A DNA stretch of 64,000 bases, taken from Calliphora vicina (lineage: Eukaryota > Arthropoda > Insecta > Diptera > Calliphoridae). A model generated the notes under the pieces. That model saw only the letters and a list, made by a program, of their open reading frames with translations. It ran no database searches and was not told the DNA's origin. The translations under genes and the position numbers were made by a program. Numbering within the stretch: the first letter of the stretch is position 1; each line of letters begins with the position of its first letter. Location: positions 24,525,167 to 24,589,166 of the forward strand of contig NC_088780.1 in the NCBI RefSeq assembly GCF_958450345.1. Reading direction: 5' to 3'. Shown one piece after another: positions 35,590 to 45,834 of the stretch.

Positions 35590-37045
35590 CAGCGGTAGAG
35601 AAAAAAGAGGGAAATAAATCTGTAGCTTCTTAACATTAGTCCGGTTTGAATGAAATTTCACATGCTGAAAGAGGAAGTGTTTTTGAGTTTAAGTTTTGAA
35701 TATAGACCTCATGGGCCCACTAGGGGCGTGGCTAGGAGTCCCAAAATGTTAAATTTTGTTAAATTTCTGTCACTTATCTCTTATAGCTTAGGAGATATTC
35801 GCATTTAAAAATTAAATTTTCAAAATTTCTACCCACTAAACTCCAGTTTTTTGATAACATCGGATTTAAATATTTCCAGATTTTCTCCATTTTTTGTTGG
35901 ACTACGAACAAATGTATATGTTAAATAAAAAAAAGTATTCATCAAAAAGTTATACGGGAATATAAAATTAATTGTTTTATGTTAAGAATTAGTGTGCTGA
36001 ATTCTCAATAATTGATAAATTCACTGAAATTTATTGTTGAGGGATATGCTAGTTCCTATGCGCATTTCACACAAAAGGCTTTAGAAAAACTAAATATATT
36101 ATACAAATAAAACAATAAAGTGAATGACAATTACAGACACTCAAGCTTTAATTGTAAAAATATAAATCGTGATTGATTCCAAAGTTATATGCATTTGAAT
36201 TTAAAAAATTATAAAAAACCGATATTTCGCTTTTTTTAAATATGTTCTTTTTATACCCTACACCACCATAGTGGGGAGGGCATAATGCGCCCAAAAATAT
36301 TAGTCTAACACCCACCTTAAAGTATACCGATCGACTTAGAATCACTTTCTCTATTAAACGATGGCCTCCGTCCGTCCGTCTGGCTGATCGGCTGGCTGGC
36401 TGGCGCAGAGTACAGGTCGCAATTTCGAAGATATTTCGATCAAATTTGGTACATGTTATTTTTTTGGCCCAAGCCTGTTGAAACTGGCTGAAATCGGTTC
36501 ATTATTTCACCTAGCCCCCATACAAATGTACTCTTGAAATTGGACTTTATCGGTCATAAATTTTTAATTTATACATGTATCTCCACAAATTCCGCTCAAA
36601 ATAAGTTTTATATATACAAAATTTATGTCACCAAATTTTGTTACGATCCGTCCATAATTAGTAACAGCTCCCATATAGAACCGCTTCCGAAAGTCACTTT
36701 AACGTGCATAAATATCTTGAAAATGTTGGTATACATTCAAAATTTAACACAGTTAATTTTCATATAGATATAAATCTCACGACCTAATTTCATGGTGATC
36801 GGTCCATAATTGGTCATAGCTCCCATATAAGGCCTACTTCCGAAAATCACTAAAAAATATAAATTATTGAAATTTTAAAAGAAAAATGTTTTTGCTCTTT
36901 TACTTAGTGTAGGGTATTATATTGTCGGGCTTGACCGACCATACTTTCTTGCTTGTTTTCTTTTTAAATTATCTAAAAAATATCTAAGAAGATGTATAAG
37001 GAATTTATACTTTTTGATAAGCTAACTTTAAAATTTTTGATACCG
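35590..37045 (+). repeat. Dispersed repeat family F, copy interrupted by family A
   Basis: Collinear with 23718-24380: GGGAAATAAATCTGTAGCTT, GGCCCACTAGGGGCGTGG, TCTTATAGCTTAGGAGATAT, CAAAGTTATATGCATTTGAA, then resuming after the family A insertion with CTTTTTAAATTATCTAAAAA. The match gives an empty-site reference for that insertion. Confidence 0.7.
36251..36959 (+). mobile_element. Family A Helentron-like repeat nested in family F
   Basis: 5' end TTATACCCTACACCACCATA; GTCY/GGCTGGCTGGC tract at 36370-36404; 3' subterminal GTGTAGGGTATTATATTGTC; hairpin with one altered base; terminus TTTCTTGCTTGTTTT. It is inserted in a T-rich site of family F without a target duplication, as judged from the uninterrupted copy near 24240. 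Confidence 0.88.
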
Positions 37046-37054
37046 AGATGACCA

Positions 37055-37230
37055 CTCAAAAATTTACTGTAAATAGTTATCAGTCTAAATATTTGCTATA
37101 AATATGAAATTACTGCGAAAATTAGTATAAATAGTATATCATTCCGAAAAGTTACTATAAATAGTATATTCTCCAAAAATTTGCTATAAATAAAAAATTC
37201 CTAGAAAATAGTTGGTTTCATTAGCAATAA
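37055..37230. repeat. Degenerate ~32-bp direct repeats
   Basis: Repeated ACTATAAATAGTATATTCTC-like units, related to those at 34915-35125. Confidence 0.5.
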
Positions 37231-38256
37231 GTATATATTCTTAATGTAAATTTTATATGTATGTGTACGCATATATGAGTATATTTGTTTATTATTGCGG
37301 ATAACGAATGTTAAATTTATGTATGAATGTGAAATGAAATTAAAATCAAACAATGAAAAAAGCGTAAAGAAAAGTTATATCTGGAATAACAAAATTTTTT
37401 CTACATATGCAGATACGTAGTTAGTGTGATCTCGTACGTATTTTTTATGTAACACCCTCACTCACAATCATATTTATATGTAACAATATAAAAACTAACA
37501 CATTTCAACTTTAGATACATTTTAACACATTTTCGCACAATTTCTATATTACATTGTTAGGTATTTGTATATTTACATTTAAATAAGGGTGGCCCTCATT
37601 TTGGACTATTTCCAATTGCCATGCTCACAAATGTTCTTTGGCATTTTGAAATAAAATGCTGAAAATTTCAGCGAAATTGGAAGTTGCTTATTTTATTTAT
37701 AATTTTTTTTAAAATTTTTTAATTTAATTAGTATTTTTATATATAAAAATTATTTGAAATTCATTTGACAAAAATTTAAAAAAAATTATTTTTGATTCTA
37801 ATAAACGTTAAATCTTGGAGGCACCGAAAATCGAAGGGCCACCATAATATATATTGTTTGGCATATAACTATGTTTATCATATTTTGATAATATTTGTAT
37901 ATTGTATAAGTGTATGCGTAAAATATATTTTTAACAGAAACATGTCAGCAGCAGTACCCTTTAAATATAAATACACATATGGGCAATTCCACGAGAATGA
38001 CAATCACGACTGAAAAAAAAAACCCTGGAAACTTTTTTTAAGATCAAAAGTAATAGTTTAAACTAACTATATTTAATTTTTTAATTTAATTGGTATGTTA
38101 TAGGCTAAGATTGCGGCGAAAACTAAGCTACCAATTAGCATGTAGTATGAAATCAAATTGACTCTGATTGTTTTTTTGCAATTATCAAATTGTTTATTGA
38201 CACCGAATATATATTTTCTATTTATTTTTTTTATTTTTGTATACATATATTTACAG
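37231..38256. other. AT-rich flank of the LTR retrotransposon
   Basis: No gene. A segment at 38098-38205 (AGGCTAAGATTGCGGCGAAA ... TTGTTTATTGACACCGAATA) recurs inverted at 57600-57715 (family G), so part of this flank is itself an old repeat. Confidence 0.5.
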
Positions 38257-38260
38257 AATG
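38257..38260. repeat. Target-site duplication AATG (left)
   Basis: AATG directly precedes the left LTR and recurs directly after the right LTR at 49066-49069. Four or five bases is the normal duplication length for this retrotransposon class. Confidence 0.9.
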
Positions 38261-40381
38261 TGTAACGATTCTTTGAAGAGTTGTTTCTATGTATTTGGGA
38301 AAAGAGCTACCTTTAATAACGGCTGTGCTCGTCGGAGGGGTGAGTTTATACAAATTCCCAACAAAAATATAATGAATCATTTACAGGGGATTTAAAAATT
38401 AGGTAGCTAGTATAAAAGCTGTTAAAACACAACGATCAAAATATAAAAAAAAATTTAACTAGACTGATTGAATGTTGTGTAACTTAAGATGTATGTCGTT
38501 ACACAATTTCTTTACCCTCCCACCATGCTGACAAGTTATCGTAATCTCTCTGTCAGCCCTAAACAAAACTAAGTAAGGGATACCCTAACTATCCTACCCC
38601 ATACTTCTTTCTTCACCTTTTGTAATTAAAAAAAAAAATCTAAATATTAAGACATTATGGTTATTACATAACAAACGTTAAATTAAGTTTATTGTTCATA
38701 ATAAAAAAAATTAAAAATAACAATAAGTTTATGGATAATTACGACTATGTTTTTATAATTGGTCACTCTTATAAACAATAGGAATATGTATTTTAGAAAA
38801 TTAATAATTATTGTAAGATTTAATATTTAAAATTTACATATCGACCAAAATCAATGGCGTATTTAGAATTGATTATTGCAATTAATGTGCAGTATGTAGG
38901 GTATTTATAAGTTTGTAAGTTTGTTTGTAACATAGATACGTTTATAAACGTAACATAAATATAAGTATTTAAGTTACCACTATTTTTACAAATTATATTG
39001 AAAAACAAATGAATTTCAATATTATACGAAACTATATTTATGCTACGTTTTCTTTTAATTAAATTGAGTGTAAGTTATAACAAAAAGAGATTGAAATACA
39101 AATGAAAATAATAATTTAACTTACGTATATTTTGGGTCCATCGATGTCAGCAGGCGCCCGATGACAGATGATTTGCGTAATAAAACATATTCAAATTTTG
39201 ATTTCAACCACGAAATAAGTGTATATATCTAAGTGTCAAGTCTGAGTGCGTATGCGTATGGAAATTATATTACCTAAATAATATAATCCATACGCTATGT
39301 AGTAATTATGATGGTAGTTATTAATTAAGTTAGAATTAAGTATATAGTGTCATTATCGGTGTATTTTAGTATAAAGTTTTGTATAAAATATTAATTTTCA
39401 CGGTTTTAAATATTCAAATTCTTTAGGGTGACCATACGACAATAATTAATTTTTAATTTTTAAGCACAAAAATAATCAAAAGTTTAAAATTTAACACAAA
39501 GAAGAAAATTTAGAAATTAAAAAAAAAAAATGCAATAATTTAGAATATTAAATGTAAAATTTAAAATATTGTACTGCGAATTTAATAAAAAAAAAAATGA
39601 ATTCAGCGGAAAATAAATTAATTTTGAAATTGAATGTTCACGAATTTTAAATGATTGATAAATTTTAAAACGACCCTCGTTATCAGGATCAAATGTGTAA
39701 ATAGTGATGATTGGATGTGACACTCAAAATTTCATACACTTGGTCACCCCAATCGTAAATCACATTAACGCAAAAGAAGTATCTATCTTGATGGTGATGT
39801 AACTGGTATTTATCTTTATCTCCAGTTCTTGATGCAATAGAAATGTTGATATATTGATCAGTTCTATAGTTGTTTGTGGATTTGAGAGGGACTGGATAAC
39901 TAATATCAAAAAAAATGTTCCCTTTTTCTACAAGATGACTTGCTATTCTCCACAATGAAATAAAGATGTGTTCTAAAGGTCAATTTCACAACTAGTTTAG
40001 TTTCCTAAAACAATTTAAAATTTAGCTTTAACATTGACCTCTTCCAAAATCAATTTCAAATATAAATCCTTACCAAATTATACAACAGGATTTTCCAAAA
40101 ATCGCAAGAATTCCTTATAAAAATTCGAATATCCTCTAAATTTTATTTTCCTTTTTACAACCTTCTCGATGAAAATTTATTTTTATAATGAAAAATTTTT
40201 CAAAACTTTCAACAACAATTTAAAAACAAATTCAAAACCTACTACAAATCATTTCACAATTTTTCCTATATGTATATGAAAACTAAACAAAAGTTTATAT
40301 ACACCCAATAAAAAATGTTAATAAAAAAAATTTCCAATTCTGTTTCCAAAATACAATTTAATCAATATTGTCGCTATCACA
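38261..40381 (-). repeat. 3' LTR (left), 2121 bp
   Basis: On the plus strand it begins TGTAACGATTCTTTGAAGAG and ends GTCGCTATCACA; in element sense it is TGTGATAGCG...AATCGTTACA, with the usual TG/CA ends. Its length equals the right LTR after removing the foldback insertion, and long stretches compared by eye are identical. It contains the same small sense-strand frames as the other LTR (88, 68 and 62 codons). Confidence 0.95.
39689..39955 (-). CDS. 88-codon ORF inside the LTR (3' copy)
   Basis: An open frame in element sense beginning MWRIASHLVEKGNIFFDISY and ending SVTSNHHYLHI. It is richer in G and C than the surrounding LTR and looks compositionally protein-like (mixed hydrophobic, charged and aromatic residues). 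I recognise no family, signal peptide or membrane segment. The identical frame is in the other LTR. It could be an exon captured by the element, an LTR-encoded accessory protein, or chance; expression is unknown. Confidence 0.35.
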   Translation of the reverse strand: MWRIASHLVEKGNIFFDISYPVPLKSTNNYRTDQYINISIASRTGDKDKYQLHHHQDRYFFCVNVIYDWGDQVYEILSVTSNHHYLHI

Positions 40382-40463
40382 AAGTAGATTAAAAACCAAG
40401 CTTGCCGCAGAATTTAATCTAAACAAAGGCGACACCCTTATCAAAATTTTTGTTTTGTTAAAA
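40382..40463 (-). other. Short pol-LTR spacer without an obvious polypurine tract
   Basis: These 82 bases lie between the pol stop and the 3' LTR. In element sense the last bases before the LTR read GGTTTTTAATCTACTT, which is not purine-rich. A purine tract priming plus-strand synthesis is expected just here, so its absence is odd given the otherwise complete element. Confidence 0.7.
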
Positions 40464-43400
40464 TCAGGTCCATATGTCCTTCATATGATATACACCAATA
40501 TGGCCTCCATCGACATCCTCGAGTTCGTAGTTAACATTGCCAAGTTTCCTTTTTACCACTGATCTAACTCCAACTGGTGCAAGTTTAGCATTGAAATGAT
40601 TCACTAATGAACTCTGAGAAAAATTCCGGTGTATTACTACCTGTCCAATGTTAAATTCCCGTTTTCTAGATCTCAAATTATACGATTTGGAGTTCCTATT
40701 ATATGCCTCCCTAATTCGCTTTTGAATGGAGTCTCTTAAAATTGTGAAATTATCTTGTCGTTCGATTTGAGTATCTGATTCAGCCAGAAGTTTTACGTTA
40801 CGAAGAATTTTATAATCTTGTCCATGGTTGATCATATTTTGTCCGAAAAGTAGTTCATATGGTGTTCGTCCTGTTGTCTGATGTACACTATTGCGAAGTG
40901 CGCAATTTAAACTAGGTAAGAAAACATCCCATGCACGTTGATCATTATGAACGTACGACCGAAGAGCTTCGTTAATACTTCTGTTGACTCTTTCACAAGC
41001 GTTTGACTGAGGACTATGGACAGCAGTGTATTGGTGATGAATTCCGAATTTTTCCACTAAATTTTGAAATTCTTTCGACTTAAATTGACTGCCATTATCG
41101 GTTACTATAATTTCGGGAATGCCGTAACATGTAAAAATTTCGTTTCCTAAATATTCAACAATTGGTTTTGTAACAAATTTTCTTAAAGGTTTCAAAAAAG
41201 TGAATTTTGTAAAATGGTCCATGATAATTAAAATCCCAATATTTCCGTTCTTTGTTCGTGGAAGTGGTCCAATCAGATCCATATAAATACGCTGGAATGG
41301 CCTTTCAGTATTTATCATTTCACCCATAGGTGGTTTCAGACTTGTACAAGGTGCTTTGGACGTTTTGCATGAAGCGCAGTTCAATATATACTCTTTCACA
41401 TCGATAATCATTTTTGGCCAAAAGAAGAATTGACGGATTCGATGCAATGTTTTTGCAATACCACCATGTGATACGTTGGGCAAATCATGAGCTACCTGAA
41501 TGACAGTTTTACGTAATTCCAGTGGTACATAGAGTTTCCATGATTCAGATTCGTCTTCGTTTCCTGTTGAAAATCTTGTCCTTTTATAGATATATTTATC
41601 GATTACTTTATAATCGGGCAATTTTGATTTCAGAAATTCATTTCGTAAATTTACATAATCCGGACTTTCAAATGCACTTGAATTTAGATCAATTGAAGGT
41701 AGTACTTCCAACTCTAGTTCATATAAATTATCTTCATTTTCATATGCTCGGGATAACGCATCAGGAACGATATTTTCCTTACCTTTACGGTGTTCAATCG
41801 TGAATTCGAAACCTTGTAGTTTTAGAGCCCATCTCGCTAACCGGCCACTCAAATCTTTCTGTCTCATCAACCACTTGAGACTTGCGTGATCTGTTATCAC
41901 TTTGAATTCTTGACCTTCTATGTAAGCTCTAAACTTCTTTACAGCTAAAACAACCGCAAGGCATTCCAATTCTGTGATAGAGTAGTTCCTTTGTGCCTTG
42001 TTCAACTTTTGTGACATAAAGGCAATCGGTCTTTCGTTACCATCGTCATCGATCTGAGCTAAAACGGCTCCTATTCCGTGTGTACTAGCATCACATTGCA
42101 AAAGGAATGGTTTATCGAAATTCGCGTGAACTAAAACCGGTGCTGAGGTTAACTTTTGTTTAATGATTTCAAGAGATTTCTGAGCTTCATCATTCCATAA
42201 AAATGTTTTCCTCTTTGAAAGCAATTCCGTTAAAGGAAACGTAAGCGAGGCATAATCGTCAATAAATCTTCTATACCAACCCGCCATACCAAGAAATTGG
42301 CGAAGTTGGCGAACGGATTTAGGAATGGGAAATTCTGAAATAGCCTTTACTTTGTCCGGGTCTACTTTTAAACAACCTTCTCCTACGATGTAACCCAAAT
42401 ACTGTACTTGTTTTATAGCAAAGGAGCTCTTCTTGACGTTGATAGTTAAATTAGCCTTCCTAAACTGAGTAGCCACCTCCTGTAAATGTCGCAAATGTTC
42501 ATCAAAGTCCTTAGAAATGATTAGCAAGTCATCCAGATATACAAATACGTTCGTCTTTAGATGATACGGTACAACTATGTCCATCAATCTACACATTGTC
42601 TGTGGGGCATTGCACAATCCAAATGGCATTCGTGTGAACTGATATAATGGTCGATTAGGGATTGTGAATGCCGTCTTCTGCCTTGAATCTTCGTCCAATT
42701 TTATTTGCCAGAATGCATCCTTTAAATCCACTTTGGAAATAAAGTAAATTGGAGGAAGTCTGGAGATAATACCGTCGATATTTGGAATAGGATAGGCGTC
42801 TTTCGTCGTCACCGAATTTAATTTTCTACTATCCAAACAAAATCTTACTTTACCAGGTTTCACTATCAAAACTCCAGGAGATGACCAAGGCGAAGCTGGA
42901 CATTCTTCTATAACACCTACACTCAGCATCCTATCAATCTCACCACATAAAAGTTTTTCCCTCGCAGGAGAAATGGGATAATACCTTTGCTTTATCGGAG
43001 TTGCATTACCCGTATCAATTTTGTGAGTTAACAAAGATGTACATCCTAAACCGTCCCGTACTGAATTTGGAAAATAATCTATAATTTTCTGAAGTTGTTG
43101 CCTTTGAACTGCAGTCATAGAAATTTTGTTAGAGTCTTCCTCCGAAAAGATTTCATTAATATTATTAATTGTCGCCATTTGTATCCCAAATTTCTGCCAA
43201 AAATCCATACCACAAATAATTTCCTGAGATATTGACGGAATTAATAAAAATTCTATTGATTCTGTCTGACCGTTGTAATTTATTTCAAAATCTACAGTAC
43301 CTATAATGCGTTGTTGTTGACCATCGGCCGTTTTAACATTGCCAACTCCACGTTTATAATTTCTTCCCTCAGCTATTTTTAAACACAGTTCACCACCTAT

Positions 43401-43916
43401 AACACTAACATTTGCACCACTGTCTAATAGTGCAAATCGATTTACATCTTCCAATTTTAGTAAAATATAGGGTCTGTTGTCATTGGCCTTTGATATCAAT
43501 GAAGAAATAACACATTTTCCTAAAAGTTTCCTCCTCCTGTAATAATCACGAATCCTTCTTGAGGATCTATTCGTCCTTCGTTCGATGCCAGGATTATTAA
43601 ATATTCTATTTCTAACAATATTGTACTGTTCTAACCGAACGTGATATGGTCTCTGCAAAGGGTGTATCTTTGGTAAGTCAGTTTTATTTGTTCCATCAGG
43701 TTGAATTGTCATAGCAGGTGTATTTGTATCGTCAATTTGTTTGTTTATGTCTTGGCCATTATCAGAAGATCTTGTTTTTATATTGGATGCCCGTCCTTCC
43801 TTGTGCGGACATCCCTCAATGCGTTTCCCCGTTTCTGTAAACAATTTGGGCACTGAGGTTTGAAGATATTCTTTGTTCCGCATCCGTAGCAAAATATCGA
43901 TCTCGGTTCCATGCAC
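40464..43916 (-). CDS. pol: Pol polyprotein: protease, reverse transcriptase, RNase H, integrase
   Basis: Open for 1150 codons. It is made as a Gag-Pol fusion after a -1 shift at the GGGAAAC site (43829-43823), so the functional part starts around residue 31; the ATG at 43916 is probably not used. Domains in order: aspartic protease with LLDSGANVSVIG (D165) and IICGMDF; reverse transcriptase with FISKVDLKDAFWQI (D397), MPFGLCNAP and VYLDDLL (residues 459-465); RNase H with LQCDAST (D609), E649, ITDHASL (D676) and D719; integrase with the HHCC zinc site (H810, H817, C847, C850) and catalytic D880, D940 (IVTDNGSQF) and E975 (ACERVNRS). A C-terminal chromodomain is not evident; the tail ends VYHMKDIWT. 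All catalytic residues expected are present and there are no internal stops. The upstream neighbour is gag, overlapping by 139 bases. Confidence 0.95.
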   Translation of the reverse strand: MHGTEIDILLRMRNKEYLQTSVPKLFTETGKRIEGCPHKEGRASNIKTRSSDNGQDINKQIDDTNTPAMTIQPDGTNKTDLPKIHPLQRPYHVRLEQYNIVRNRIFNNPGIERRTNRSSRRIRDYYRRRKLLGKCVISSLISKANDNRPYILLKLEDVNRFALLDSGANVSVIGGELCLKIAEGRNYKRGVGNVKTADGQQQRIIGTVDFEINYNGQTESIEFLLIPSISQEIICGMDFWQKFGIQMATINNINEIFSEEDSNKISMTAVQRQQLQKIIDYFPNSVRDGLGCTSLLTHKIDTGNATPIKQRYYPISPAREKLLCGEIDRMLSVGVIEECPASPWSSPGVLIVKPGKVRFCLDSRKLNSVTTKDAYPIPNIDGIISRLPPIYFISKVDLKDAFWQIKLDEDSRQKTAFTIPNRPLYQFTRMPFGLCNAPQTMCRLMDIVVPYHLKTNVFVYLDDLLIISKDFDEHLRHLQEVATQFRKANLTINVKKSSFAIKQVQYLGYIVGEGCLKVDPDKVKAISEFPIPKSVRQLRQFLGMAGWYRRFIDDYASLTFPLTELLSKRKTFLWNDEAQKSLEIIKQKLTSAPVLVHANFDKPFLLQCDASTHGIGAVLAQIDDDGNERPIAFMSQKLNKAQRNYSITELECLAVVLAVKKFRAYIEGQEFKVITDHASLKWLMRQKDLSGRLARWALKLQGFEFTIEHRKGKENIVPDALSRAYENEDNLYELELEVLPSIDLNSSAFESPDYVNLRNEFLKSKLPDYKVIDKYIYKRTRFSTGNEDESESWKLYVPLELRKTVIQVAHDLPNVSHGGIAKTLHRIRQFFFWPKMIIDVKEYILNCASCKTSKAPCTSLKPPMGEMINTERPFQRIYMDLIGPLPRTKNGNIGILIIMDHFTKFTFLKPLRKFVTKPIVEYLGNEIFTCYGIPEIIVTDNGSQFKSKEFQNLVEKFGIHHQYTAVHSPQSNACERVNRSINEALRSYVHNDQRAWDVFLPSLNCALRNSVHQTTGRTPYELLFGQNMINHGQDYKILRNVKLLAESDTQIERQDNFTILRDSIQKRIREAYNRNSKSYNLRSRKREFNIGQVVIHRNFSQSSLVNHFNAKLAPVGVRSVVKRKLGNVNYELEDVDGGHIGVYHMKDIWT

Positions 43917-44992
43917 TCTACGAAACTGTGACCAGATTTTTCACAGTTCCAGCATTTGCCCTTCTGTACCACTAAACAAATTTCTAAATCTTCATCTAAC
44001 TCATCATCTGTTCTAACACTAAGAACTTCCGAAACACGTCCCTTTTCAAAAGAACGTTTGGTAGAATTAAATGCTGTCATATCCTGAATAAACTTTTCAT
44101 GTTTGCGAACAGCACGACGTAACTGAGCAACACGAGTTATATCCAAATGTAACAGTTCGTGTCTAACTTCGGGTCTTAAATTTCGCTGCATCATTTCACA
44201 GAGTTCATAATCTGATAATGGTGTCCGTAATCGGTCACAGAGTACAATAATCGAATCGTAAAATTCATCGAATGACTCCTTCGGTCTTTGTTTACGTCTT
44301 AAAATTTCATCTTTTATGTCAAAATCAGTATGATAATCTTTATATTGACGTTTCATAGCTTCACACAAATCAGTCCATTCCATGATTTCACAACTGCGAT
44401 GAAATCTCCAGAACCATTTTAAAGCCTTCCCTTCAAAAAGTATATGGGCGTGTTCACATAAGAGTTCAAAATTACCTCTTAAATTGGCATTCGTCAAGGT
44501 GTTTACTCGGTATATAAATTCGTCAACCGAAATTTCCGAAATGTCTCCAGTAAACCGTATTTTCCAATTACGAATTATGTTCAATGTCTTTTCCGTATTA
44601 TTATCATGTATGTTATTAGGTCTATTATTATTTTCCCGATCTACTAGTCTAATAGGTGCAGAAGATTCATGCTCTTCTCTGTCCTCGTGATCAGGCCGTT
44701 CCGTTTGCCTACTTTGTATATTTTGTCGCAAGTTTCCTAATGTTAAATTTCGAAAAGTGTCGTTAATCATAATACCTATTTCGTCCCTAAAATCCCTTAA
44801 TGAATCATGAACTAATTGGCGAACGCGATTATCGGCACTTCTTTGCTCAATTAACTCTCTACGAGCCTGCAAACGAGTTCTTGGTCTACTTAACGGAGTA
44901 TCCGCGTCCCCACCAGCACCACAATTATCAATGTTAGCAGCTTCCTGCTCTACATGATGTATGATATCATCCATACTACGTACCAGCGGCAT
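43778..44992 (-). CDS. gag: Gag nucleocapsid/capsid polyprotein
   Basis: 404 codons from ATG at 44992 to TAA at 43780-43778. The N-terminus is rich in acidic and arginine residues. The middle (about residues 150-300) has the retrotransposon capsid character, with WKIRFTGDISEISVDEFIYR, a KWFWRFHRS segment and ESFDEFYDSIIVLCDRL. The C-terminus has a CCHC zinc knuckle, CWNCEKSGHSFVEC (347-360), and a second cysteine cluster, CYGCGTKNIFKPQCPNC (368-384). The second cluster lacks the usual histidine and looks like a four-cysteine variant. Codons 388-390 overlap the frameshift heptamer, so most ribosomes should finish Gag 14 codons later and a minority make Gag-Pol. The start is the first ATG in the frame after an ~840-base leader. 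Confidence 0.93.
   Translation of the reverse strand: MPLVRSMDDIIHHVEQEAANIDNCGAGGDADTPLSRPRTRLQARRELIEQRSADNRVRQLVHDSLRDFRDEIGIMINDTFRNLTLGNLRQNIQSRQTERPDHEDREEHESSAPIRLVDRENNNRPNNIHDNNTEKTLNIIRNWKIRFTGDISEISVDEFIYRVNTLTNANLRGNFELLCEHAHILFEGKALKWFWRFHRSCEIMEWTDLCEAMKRQYKDYHTDFDIKDEILRRKQRPKESFDEFYDSIIVLCDRLRTPLSDYELCEMMQRNLRPEVRHELLHLDITRVAQLRRAVRKHEKFIQDMTAFNSTKRSFEKGRVSEVLSVRTDDELDEDLEICLVVQKGKCWNCEKSGHSFVECMEPRSIFCYGCGTKNIFKPQCPNCLQKRGNALRDVRTRKDGHPI
43785..43829 (-). promoter_or_regulatory. Programmed -1 ribosomal frameshift signal
   Basis: In element sense the heptamer GGGAAAC (43829-43823) is read G GGA AAC in the gag frame, the canonical X XXY YYZ form, and slippage gives GGG AAA C in the pol frame. 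Eight bases later (GCATTGAG) comes a stem of eight pairs, GGATGTCC (43814-43807) with GGGCATCC (43792-43785). The stem has one G-U pair and a 14-base loop, and five further bases lead to the gag stop codon. Frame arithmetic confirms both readings: GGA is gag codon 389 and GGG is codon 30 of the pol frame. Confidence 0.9.
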
Positions 44993-45816
44993 TTCACAAA
45001 ACTAACTACACGATTTGAAAATAACTATCAAAAGAAACTAAGATAACCAATATTTCAAGAGAAAAGTAAAATCAAGTAGAGACAGAAAACTAAAAGTTTT
45101 AAAATCGAAATTATATTATATTAACTACAGAAAAACAGATATAATCGTCAAAGAGAAATATATGTTCAAAATTCCAATTGCAAATTATTACTACTCGGTG
45201 AAGAATTATAGTAGGGGTATCAATAAACAAAAAAAATAAAATTTCAAAAATATTCATCAAGTCTAGCTAATAAAATAAAGATATTAAAGAAACTCAATAT
45301 TGTTGGAAAATATTCAACAAAAGTCGAAATAAATTAAAACCAAAAGCCAAAATTGAGTATTGAAAGAAAAGTATTTGGTTATCTAATGTAGGAAAGTAAT
45401 CGATCAAAACCAAATACATTATATCCTTACATAAGAAAACCAATATAGAAAGATTTTAAATTTCAAAGAAGTAGAGTAAGCCAAAAGAAAAGAATTGAAA
45501 GTTTGGATGAGAAGGAGATTTGGATTCGCACGACAATTGGACCGATACATAACCAGAGCAACAACTCAAGCTCGAACCCAAACCCTGTAAACAGATGTCT
45601 CACTAGATATTATTTATGGAATTGAAAATCGTAGCGTACAATCAACAATTATGTCCTAAATAACAAATAATTCAACATAAGTTCAAAAAAAAAAATATCG
45701 GAAAATAAAGTAAAAGATATCTATATTAAAGATCGCCACTCACCAAAGGTATAAGTTCAATGGTCCTCAGTATCTAGATATAATAGCACATAGTTCTGAA
45801 AGTTACGAACACTGAG
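44993..45816 (-). other. Leader (5' untranslated region) of the LTR element
   Basis: About 820 AT-rich bases between the primer site and the gag ATG, with no long ORF. Packaging and translation-initiation signals would be expected here but none can be recognised by sequence alone. Confidence 0.7.
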
Positions 45817-45834
45817 GCCCCACGTTGGGCGCCA
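45817..45834 (-). other. Primer-binding site for tRNA-Lys(CUU)
   Basis: The plus strand reads GCCCCACGTTGGGCGCCA, which is the 3' end of metazoan tRNA-Lys(CUU) including the added CCA, so the element RNA (TGGCGCCCAACGTGGGGC) is complementary over all 18 bases. It lies eight bases from the LTR boundary. It is not a tRNA gene: no acceptor, D or anticodon arms precede it. Confidence 0.92.

Noticed and set aside
40382..40463. Search for an env gene downstream of pol
   Set aside because: Only 82 bases separate pol from the 3' LTR; no third ORF exists.
44484..44690. Plus-strand ORFs inside gag/pol (40368, 41522, 44484)
   Set aside because: They are antisense shadows of the intact minus-strand gag and pol frames.
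45817..45834. Possible tRNA gene fragment
   Set aside because: Only the 18-nt 3' end with CCA is present, at the right distance from an LTR; it is a primer-binding site.
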